From Actinosynnema sp042752395 (GTDB lineage: Bacteria; Actinomycetota; Actinomycetes; Mycobacteriales; Pseudonocardiaceae), in assembly GCF_042752395.1 (NCBI RefSeq), contig NZ_JBHYXZ010000013.1, positions 1 to 64,000 of the forward strand: 64,000 bases of DNA. The letters run 5' to 3'. Position numbers and translations under genes: made by a program. A model generated the notes under the pieces. It was given only the letters and a program-made list of their open reading frames with translations, did no database searches and was not told the DNA's origin. Shown here piece after piece: positions 57,505 through 64,000 of this stretch. Every line of letters begins with the position of its first letter. Within the stretch, counting starts at the first letter, position 1.

Positions 57505-58638
57505 TCAGCGCCTCGGCGCGGGGGAGGGCAGGGTCCACCTGACGGCCTTGAGCGTGCCGTCGGCGGTGGTGCTCTCGCCCGCGACCGTGCCCCGGTCGTT
57601 CAACGCGGTCGGCAGGCTGTGCGCGCCGCCCAGCGAACCGAGGTAGGTCACCGTCCCGTTGCGCCACAGGAACGCGCGGGGCGCGTCCGGGTTGGCCGCC
57701 GACGTCCAGCCGATCACGTCGCCGCGCTGGTTGACCGCGACCGCCTCGGACGGGCCGGGCACGCCCAGGTCCACCGGCTTGCCGCCGGCGGGCCACAGCA
57801 CCGCCTTGCGCTCGCCGGTGAACTGCCTGGTCCAGCCGACCACGTCACCGCGCTCGTTGAGCGCCTGCGGCCCGTTGGCCACCCCGCCGTCCTCGGCCAG
57901 CACCGTCACGCCCGAGCCGTCCCACCGCAACGCCTGCGTGCCCTGGTTGCCCACGACGACGCCCGCGCCGTTGATCGCCTCGACCGAGTACGTCCCCGAG
58001 CCCGGCACCGTGGCCAGCCGCTCGCACGTCGTCGTGGTCGCGCAGCGGAACGCGTACGCGTCCCCGCTGAACATCGGCAGCTTGGCGCCCGCCACCACAC
58101 CGGCGTCGTTGATCGCGCTCAGCCACAGGTGCGGCCCGGACACCGGCAGCGTCGTGTGCGTGCCGTCGCGCCACAGGATCGCGCGCTCCTGGTGGTAACC
58201 CGACGACGAGGAGGAGGTGGTCATCGGCACCGAGCCGCTGTTGTTGATCGCCGACGCGACGACCCAGCCGCTGCCCGGCGAGATGTCGGTGGCCCCGCCC
58301 GCCTGCCAGATCCGCGGCCGCTGGACGTACGGCCCGGCGCCGCTGACCGCCTCCTGGATCAGCACCTGGCCGACCTGGTTGAGCCCCGAGGGCGTGCCGG
58401 CGCCGAGGTCGGTGGCCGCGCCGCCGGGCGACCAGTGCACGGTGTGCGGCGCGCCGTTGCCGGACGTGAACCCGATGACCTGGCCGAGGTCGTTGACCGC
58501 GACCGCGCGGTGCGTCGGGTAGCCGGGCAGGCCGGGCAGCGCGGTGACGAGGACGGCGGCCCGCGCGTCCGGCGCGGCCACCAGCGGGAGGGCCAGGGCG
58601 AGCGCCGCGATGGCCGCGGTCGTGCGTGACTTGGGCAT
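57505..58638 (-). CDS. secreted HAF-repeat beta-propeller protein
   Basis: A 377-residue exported protein. Signal peptide to about residue 28 (APDARAA). Then come about seven repeats of the HAF/'probable extracellular' type: VNDLGQVIGFTS, LNERGDVVGWTR, VNQRGDVIGWTS and LNDRGTVAGEST mark each blade, with a W(S/R)PGG turn. Such proteins are predicted propellers of unknown role. GGAGCG precedes ATG 58638. It is convergent with kdpE and divergent from the subtilase gene. Confidence 0.8.
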   Translation of the reverse strand: MPKSRTTAAIAALALALPLVAAPDARAAVLVTALPGLPGYPTHRAVAVNDLGQVIGFTSGNGAPHTVHWSPGGAATDLGAGTPSGLNQVGQVLIQEAVSGAGPYVQRPRIWQAGGATDISPGSGWVVASAINNSGSVPMTTSSSSSGYHQERAILWRDGTHTTLPVSGPHLWLSAINDAGVVAGAKLPMFSGDAYAFRCATTTTCERLATVPGSGTYSVEAINGAGVVVGNQGTQALRWDGSGVTVLAEDGGVANGPQALNERGDVVGWTRQFTGERKAVLWPAGGKPVDLGVPGPSEAVAVNQRGDVIGWTSAANPDAPRAFLWRNGTVTYLGSLGGAHSLPTALNDRGTVAGESTTADGTLKAVRWTLPSPAPRR

Positions 58639-58897
58639 GGTCGCTCCATTGCGAGATGTCCACTGAATCGATTCGAACGTATCCGCGCGGCCCCGCGGCC
58701 GGCGTCGTCCGGACAGCGGAATCGCCGGCCGGACCGGCGACCGGCCGCCGCCGGAGCACGACGTGCCGACGACTGGGCCGATCGGGTGTCGCGGCCCCGG
58801 CTGCGCCTCCCCGAAGCAACGCCGTCGCTCTCCGGGGTGTCCTAGTCACCGAGGGCAGTGGCGACCGCGGAGGCGCCGCCACGACGAGGGGAGTCCG

Positions 58898-61800
58898 ATG
58901 GCCTGGGGCACGAGGGCACGCAGGATCGCGGCGCCGCTGGCGCTCGCGCTGGCCGCGGCGGTGGTGACGGCGGTGGTGACCGTTCCGTCGTCGGCCGCGC
59001 CCGCGCCGCCGACCGGCGGCCGGGGGGACGGCGCGCCACCGGAGGGGACGGTCACGCTCGTGACCGGTGACGTGGTGACCGTGCGCGGTGGCCGCGCCGA
59101 CGTGCGACCCGGTCGGGGGCGCGGCGACGTGGGGTTCGTGCAGCGGCTGGACGAGCACGGCGACCTGCACGTGCTGCCGACCGACGTGCTGGGGGACCTG
59201 CGGTCGGGGCGGCTGGACGAGCGGCTGTTCGCGGTGAGCGGCCTGATCCGGGCCGGGTACGACGACCGGTCGACCCGGGTGACGCCGCTGATCGTCACGT
59301 CGACCGGCCCGGCCGTCGCGGGGCAGCCGCTGCCCAGCGTCGGCGGGTACGCGGTCGAGGCGGCCAAGGACACCGCGTTCTGGACCGGCCTGCGGGCGTC
59401 CGGCGTGCGGGAGGTGTGGCTGGACGGTCCCGTCCGCGCCACCCTGGACCGCAGCGTCCCGCAGGTCGGCGCGCCCCTGGCGTGGCAGGCCGGGCACACC
59501 GGCGCGGGCGCGAAGGTCGCGGTCCTGGACACCGGCGTCGACGCGACGCACCCCGACCTCGCGGGCGCGGTGGTCGAGTCGCGCAACTTCAGCGACAGCC
59601 CCGACACCGACGACCGCGTCGGCCACGGCACGCACGTCGCCGCCACGATCACCGGCTCCGGCCGCTACCAGGGCGTCGCGCCGGACAGCGTGGTGCTCAA
59701 CGGCAAGGTGCTCGGCGACCACGGCGGCGGCCGCGAGTCCGACATCATCGCGGGCATGGAGTGGGCCGTGGCGGCGGGAGCCGACGTGGTCAACATGAGC
59801 CTGGGCGCCTCGATGCGCACCGACGGCACCGACCCGATGTCCCAGGCGCTCAACCGGCTCACCGCCGACAGCGGCGCGCTGTTCGTCGTCGCGGCGGGCA
59901 ACTCCGGCCCCGGCGAGCACTCCATCGGCAGCCCGGCGGCGGCCGACCGCGCGCTCACCGTCGGCGCGGTGGACCGGTCCGACCGGCTGGCCGAGTTCTC
60001 CTCGCGCGGACCGCGCTGGTCCGACCACGCGATCAAGCCGGACATCACCGCGCCGGGCGTGGACATCGTCGCGGCCAAGGCGAAGCTCGGCCGCATCGGC
60101 GCCCCGGCCGACGACGGGCACGTGGCGCTGTCCGGCACGTCGATGGCGACGCCGCACGTGGCGGGCGCGGCCGCGATCCTCGCCGCCCGACACCCCGACT
60201 GGGCCGCCGACCGGATCAAGGCGGCGCTCATGGCGAGCGCCCGGCCGAACGCCGACCTGACCCCGTACGAGCAGGGCGCGGGCCGGCTCGACGTGGCCGC
60301 GGCCGTCACCACGTCGCTGACCGCGCGACCCGCCTCGCTGAGCCTGGGCGTGGCCCGGTGGCCGCACCACGACGACCAGCCGCTGGTGGCCGAGGTCGCC
60401 TACCACAACGCCGGCCCGGCCCCGGTGACCCTGGAGCCGGCCGCGGACCTGCGAGACCCGAACGGGGACCCGGCGCCCGCCGGCATGGTCGCGGTGTCGC
60501 CGTCGTCGGTCACGGTGCCGCCGGGCGGCGAGGCGACCGTCCGGGTCACCGTCACCACCTCGGTGGACGCGCCGGACGGCCGGTACGGCGGCGCGCTCGT
60601 GGTCGAGGGCGGCGCGACGACGCTGCGCACGCCGATCGGGTTCACCAAGGAGGTCGAGAGCTACGACGTGAAGCTCACGTTCCTCGACCACACCGGCGCG
60701 CCCACCCCGGAGTACTTCTACCGCCTGGTCGACGTGGACCACCGCATGGCGTACCTGGACCACGACCCGTCCGGCACCGTGGTCGCCCGCCTGCCCAAGG
60801 GCACGTTCTACGCCGACGCGTTCATCGAGACGCCGGCCACCCGGCAGGTGACCCAGGTGCTGGAGCCCAGCTTCACCGTCACCGGTCCGACCGAGGCCGT
60901 GTTCGACGCGCGGGCGGGCAAACCGATCGCGCTCGCGGTGGACGAGCCGGGCGCGGAGGTCGGGCGCACCGAGGTGTACTTCCGCCGCACGGCGAGCTGG
61001 GGCGAGACGGGCACCGGCTTCATCGGGTTCCGCCCGGGCGACGTGCTGTTCACGCCGTCCAAGACCTCGGCGCCCGGCGTGGCCGGCTTCTCCGTCGCCG
61101 GCCGGCTCGCCAAGCCCGACGGCGACGGCTCCTACCTCGGCAGCCCGTACCAGTACTCCGTGGCGTGGTCGCACGACGGCGCGGTGCCCGACCGGCTCGA
61201 CCGCGCGTTCCAGCGGCGCGACCTGGTGAAGGTCAAGGCGGTCGCGGCCGCGGGCGGCGCCGGCCAGACGGGGTTCCTCGACCAGATGGCGGGCGGTCCG
61301 CTGCCGCTGCACGTCGACCGGTACTACTCGCCGGGCGTCGACTGGCACGGCGACTTCCTGCAGATGCCCGAACCGCAGGCGTTCCCGCCGCAGACGTCCC
61401 AGAGCACCGCGAAAGCGCGCCGCTTCGACCGGCCGACCACCGAGAAGTGGAACGCCGCCGTGTTCGGCCCGGCGTTCCCGCCGATGACCCGCGCCGCCGA
61501 GTGGGGTGGTCGGCTCGGCGACGAGGTGGCCGTCTCGGCGCCGATGTTCAGCGACCAGGACCCGAACCACTACGGCTTCTCGGAGGTCACGGCGGCGAAG
61601 ACCACGCTGCACCGCGACGGCGTGCTGCTCGCCGAGTCGCCGTACGACGGCGCGGTGTCCGGCGTGGTGCCGCCGGGCAGGGGCACGTACCGCGTGCGCA
61701 CCGAGGCCGAGCGGTCCGGCGTGGCCGAGCTGTCCACCCGCGTGGTGGCGGACTGGTCCTTCACGTCCGAGCACGTCGCGGGCGACGAGCCGGCGGCGCT

Positions 61801-62119
61801 GCCGCTGCTCGCGGTGCGGTTCGCGCCGTCCCTGGACGACCGCAACCGGGCCGCGGCCGGGCGTCCCTTCACGTTCCCGGTGTACGTGCAGCGCAACGGC
61901 ACGACCGACACGCGCGACGTCGGCAGGCCCGCCGTGCAGGTGTCGTACGACGACGGCGCGTCCTGGCGGCCCGTGCCGCTGGTCAAGGTGGGTCAGCGGT
62001 GGCTGGCGGCGGTCGCGCACCCGGCCGGCGCGGCGTTCGTCTCGCTCAAGGCCCAGGCCCGGGACGCGGCGGGCAACTCGGTCGACCAGACGATCATCCG
62101 GGCCTACGCCCTGAAGTGA
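58898..62119 (+). CDS. secreted S8 subtilisin-like serine protease
   Basis: A 1073-residue protease. The start ATG 58898 has GAGGGGAG upstream. Signal peptide 1-34 (VPSSAAPA), then a pro-region of about 150 residues. Catalytic triad: Asp211 in VAVLDTGVDATHPD, His243 in VGHGTHVAAT, Ser in ALSGTSMATPHVAGA; oxyanion Asn in AAGNSGPGEHS. After about residue 470 come Ig-like beta domains (VTVPPGGEATVRVTV) and a long C-terminal region with KAKS-like, disulfide-poor sandwiches, ending RDAAGNSVDQTIIRAYALK. This is the large multidomain subtilase type common in actinomycetes. Confidence 0.93.
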   Translation: MAWGTRARRIAAPLALALAAAVVTAVVTVPSSAAPAPPTGGRGDGAPPEGTVTLVTGDVVTVRGGRADVRPGRGRGDVGFVQRLDEHGDLHVLPTDVLGDLRSGRLDERLFAVSGLIRAGYDDRSTRVTPLIVTSTGPAVAGQPLPSVGGYAVEAAKDTAFWTGLRASGVREVWLDGPVRATLDRSVPQVGAPLAWQAGHTGAGAKVAVLDTGVDATHPDLAGAVVESRNFSDSPDTDDRVGHGTHVAATITGSGRYQGVAPDSVVLNGKVLGDHGGGRESDIIAGMEWAVAAGADVVNMSLGASMRTDGTDPMSQALNRLTADSGALFVVAAGNSGPGEHSIGSPAAADRALTVGAVDRSDRLAEFSSRGPRWSDHAIKPDITAPGVDIVAAKAKLGRIGAPADDGHVALSGTSMATPHVAGAAAILAARHPDWAADRIKAALMASARPNADLTPYEQGAGRLDVAAAVTTSLTARPASLSLGVARWPHHDDQPLVAEVAYHNAGPAPVTLEPAADLRDPNGDPAPAGMVAVSPSSVTVPPGGEATVRVTVTTSVDAPDGRYGGALVVEGGATTLRTPIGFTKEVESYDVKLTFLDHTGAPTPEYFYRLVDVDHRMAYLDHDPSGTVVARLPKGTFYADAFIETPATRQVTQVLEPSFTVTGPTEAVFDARAGKPIALAVDEPGAEVGRTEVYFRRTASWGETGTGFIGFRPGDVLFTPSKTSAPGVAGFSVAGRLAKPDGDGSYLGSPYQYSVAWSHDGAVPDRLDRAFQRRDLVKVKAVAAAGGAGQTGFLDQMAGGPLPLHVDRYYSPGVDWHGDFLQMPEPQAFPPQTSQSTAKARRFDRPTTEKWNAAVFGPAFPPMTRAAEWGGRLGDEVAVSAPMFSDQDPNHYGFSEVTAAKTTLHRDGVLLAESPYDGAVSGVVPPGRGTYRVRTEAERSGVAELSTRVVADWSFTSEHVAGDEPAALPLLAVRFAPSLDDRNRAAAGRPFTFPVYVQRNGTTDTRDVGRPAVQVSYDDGASWRPVPLVKVGQRWLAAVAHPAGAAFVSLKAQARDAAGNSVDQTIIRAYALK

Positions 62120-62125
62120 TCACCG

Positions 62126-62217
62126 TCGGTGGCCCCCCCGGGCCCCCCCCCGGGGGGCCCCCGCGCGGTGGTGGACACGCCACCCCCCACCCCCCCCCAC
62201 CACACNNNNNNNNNNGC
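62126..62217. other. assembly gap with homopolymer flanks
   Basis: Ns at 62206-62215 preceded by C and G runs from 62132. The end of the HD-domain gene is lost here. Confidence 0.9.
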
Positions 62218-62948
62218 CACGTCCTGCCCGATGCGCTGGCGACGCACGTCCGGCAGCACCTCGTCCAGCAGCCGGCCCGCCTCGTCGGCCCCCGCCGCGC
62301 GCGAGTTCCCCCCGCGCGCCGCGGTGGCCCGCGGCCCGCCCCCGCCCCCGCGCGGGGCGCGTCCAGCGGGTTGTCCAGGATCCGCTGCGCCCAGCCGTCG
62401 CGCATCAGCCCGGCGGCGGCGCAGTGCGGTTTGCGCTCGGCCTGGTCCCGGGCGCGCGCCAGGAACGCGTCGGCGAAGCCCAGGCGCGGGTAGCGGGTCA
62501 GGACGTCGCGCTTGACCCGGTCGGGGAACCGGTCCAGGCCGCCTCCGGACACGTCGGCGGTGACCGCGACCTGGAGCAGGTGGCTCTCCGGGTCGTCCTC
62601 CGCCGCCACGTCGTCGCGCATGTGCCGCACGATGATCTCCGCCAGCCGGTCGCGCCGCACCCGACCCCACCCCGCGCCCGCCGCGAACACCCACGCCAGG
62701 TGACCGCCCGCCTCCTCGAACGGCGCGGTGTGGCTGTCGAACGGGGTGGTGAGCGCCAGGTCGTGCAGGAGCGCGGCGACGTACAGCAGTTCGCCGTCGT
62801 GCGCCACGTCGGTTTTCGCGGCGTAGGCGGTGGCCCACGAGTAGGCGCGCTGCGAGTGGTTCAGCAGCCAGGGCTCGGCGTACTCGTGGCAGACCTCGAG
62901 CGCGGCTGCGGCGGCCTTCGAGTCGGGCCGGGCGAAGATGAAGTCCAC
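62216..62948 (-). CDS. HD-domain phosphohydrolase, C-terminus cut at gap
   Basis: From GTG 62948 the protein shows an HD fold: NHSQRAYSWATAYA, YVAALLHDLALT (HD motif), TAPFEEAGGHLAW, IVRHMRDD. The pattern fits cyanamide hydratase or other HD hydrolases. Reliable sequence runs to ILDNPLDAP (about 62360). Beyond it the frame becomes Ala/Arg/Gly-rich through a low-quality CCCGCCCCCGCC segment (62337-62352), and another frame there (GRLLDEVLPDVRRQRIGQDV) looks like real protein, so an indel or join is likely. The substrate is unknown. Confidence 0.7.
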
Positions 62949-62984
62949 GCCGTGCAGCCTAGGGCCGCCGCGGCCCGACCCACC

Positions 62985-64000
62985 TCAGATCGTGGCCGCG
63001 AGCCGCGTGCCCTGGTCGATGGCCCGCTTCGCGTCGAGTTCCGCGGCCACGTCCGCGCCGCCGATGACGTGCGTGACGACACCGCGCGCGACGAGCCCGT
63101 CCACCAGGTCGCGCACCGGTTCCTGCCCCGCGCACACCACGACCGCGTCGACCTCCAGCACCCGCGGCCGCTCCCGCCGCGGCCCGAACGTGATGTGCAG
63201 CCCCTCGTCGTCGATCCGCTCGTAGTTCACGCCGGTCAACTGCTCGACGCCCTTGGCCGCCAACGCCGCCCGGTGCACCCAGCCGGTCGTCTTGCCGAGC
63301 CCCTTGCCGATGCGGGACGTCTTGCGCTGCAACAGGTACACCCGCCGCGCGGCCTCGGCGGGCCGGGGCGCGGTGACGCCGCCGCGCGCCCGTTCCGGGT
63401 CGGTGACGCCCCACTCGGCCCGCCACGCGGCCACGTCCGGCGCGGGGGAGGGGGCGTGGGTGAGGAACTCCGCCACGTCCACCCCGATCCCGCCCGCGCC
63501 GATCACCGCGACGCGGTCGCCGACCGGCGCGCCGTGGCGGACGACGTCCACGTAGGACAGCGCCCGTTCGACCCCGGGGATGGCCGGGATCCTCGGCGTG
63601 ACGCCGGTCGCGACCACGACCTCGTCGAAGCCCGCCACGTCGTCCACCGCGACCCGGACGCCCAGGTGCAGCTTGACGCCGGTCACCTCGATCCGCCGCC
63701 GGTAGTAGCGGATCGTCTCGGCGAACTCCTCCTTGCCCGGGATCCGGCGGGCGATGGCGAACTGGCCGCCGATGTCGTCGTCGGCCTCGAACAGCTCCAC
63801 GGCGTGCCCGCGTTCGGCCAGCGCGGTCGCCGCCGCGAGCCCCGCCGGACCGGCGCCGACCACCGCGACCCGCTTCGACCGGCGGGTCGGCAGCAGCGTC
63901 AGCGTGGTCTCGTGGCCCGCGCGCGGGTTGACCATGCACGACGCCCTCTTCATCGAGAACGTGTGGTCCAGGCACGCCTGGTTGCACGCGACGCAGGTGT
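62985..64000 (-). CDS. fadH: 2,4-dienoyl-CoA reductase (FadH-type), C-terminal part
   Basis: The frame is open to the right edge of the window, so the N-terminal Old-Yellow-Enzyme domain is outside. Present are the 4Fe-4S Cys motif CVACNQACLD with a later Cys in ASCMVNPRA, then the FAD motif VAVVGAGPAGLAAATALA, the NADP motif VAVIGAGGIGVDVAEFL and the final VVVCAGQEPV. This is the NADPH-dependent dienoyl-CoA reductase that handles unsaturated fatty acids in beta-oxidation. The C-terminal 338 residues are seen out of about 670. Trimethylamine-dehydrogenase-like relatives share the fold, so the specific reaction is inferred. Confidence 0.85.
   Translation of the reverse strand, partial: TCVACNQACLDHTFSMKRASCMVNPRAGHETTLTLLPTRRSKRVAVVGAGPAGLAAATALAERGHAVELFEADDDIGGQFAIARRIPGKEEFAETIRYYRRRIEVTGVKLHLGVRVAVDDVAGFDEVVVATGVTPRIPAIPGVERALSYVDVVRHGAPVGDRVAVIGAGGIGVDVAEFLTHAPSPAPDVAAWRAEWGVTDPERARGGVTAPRPAEAARRVYLLQRKTSRIGKGLGKTTGWVHRAALAAKGVEQLTGVNYERIDDEGLHITFGPRRERPRVLEVDAVVVCAGQEPVRDLVDGLVARGVVTHVIGGADVAAELDAKRAIDQGTRLAATI

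Overview
This is high-GC DNA with many GTG starts, strong GGAGG-type ribosome sites and an actinomycete gene set: a BTAD/AAA+ regulator, a Pkn-type Ser/Thr kinase, STAS and HATPase partner-switch proteins, MocR, HxlR and TetR regulators, Tat-exported proteins, and M4 and S8 secreted proteases. A Pseudonocardiaceae member (Saccharothrix, Lentzea or Actinosynnema-like) is the best guess from gene content, but this is inference. No rRNA, tRNA, CRISPR array, IS element or phage gene was seen. The assembly is a draft. There are five 10-N gaps (14397, 43056, 46466, 53357, 62206). Four of them have artificial-looking G/C homopolymer flanks, and one similar stretch (about 52137-52310) has no Ns.

Layout. 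1-6670: a truncated lipase and a truncated GH36 enzyme meet at about position 97/98. Then come a GH39-like/CBM enzyme, a galactarate-dehydratase-like enzyme, 5-dehydro-4-deoxyglucarate dehydratase and a LysR regulator (sugar-acid catabolism). 6725-14311: secreted EEP hydrolase, aromatic-type FAD monooxygenase, large BTAD-AAA+ regulator, polysaccharide deacetylase coupled to an SGNH esterase. 14511-18092: membrane protein, CopZ under a textbook CsoR operator, MocR regulator divergent from a trans-sulfuration enzyme. 18125-21896: M4 protease and a frameshifted LacI regulator. 22140-26553: an ECF sigma factor fused to a zinc-finger/TM/extracellular tail, then a STAS protein, an anti-sigma HATPase and a Ser/Thr kinase, with a sigma-B-type promoter in front of the STAS gene.

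26582-33637: MmcQ/YjbR protein, an ArsO-like flavoprotein divergent from an ArsR-GNAT (ArsN/PAT-like) fusion, VanZ-RDD membrane protein, a Tat-exported propeller plus M15-like peptidase operon, and glyA behind a ZTP riboswitch. 33613-38364: Clp-N/TIR fusion, prolyl aminopeptidase, ACC-synthase-like aminotransferase, NADP-binding oxidoreductase divergent from HxlR, and a glycogen-binding-type small protein. 38478-40207: broken ankyrin gene and a second ArsR-GNAT fusion that has lost the cysteine pairs of the first. 40669-50057: three regulator/efflux loci: TetR then an MFS pump, a second TetR gene, and P450 divergent from MarR-MFS, each with a clear palindromic operator. 50227-57504: DUF6010, ricin-type lectin, HIT protein, Tat-exported PHP metallohydrolase (gapped), KdpD and KdpE without kdpFABC. 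57505-64000: HAF-repeat protein, S8 subtilase, HD-domain protein cut at a gap, and the C-terminal half of FadH running off the window.

The signals most worth following are the two paralogous ArsR-acetyltransferase fusions with different sensor cysteines and different operators, the Clp-N/TIR fusion whose TIR part lacks the BB-loop segment, and the sigma-factor/partner-switch cluster. The riboswitch and operators give testable regulatory predictions.
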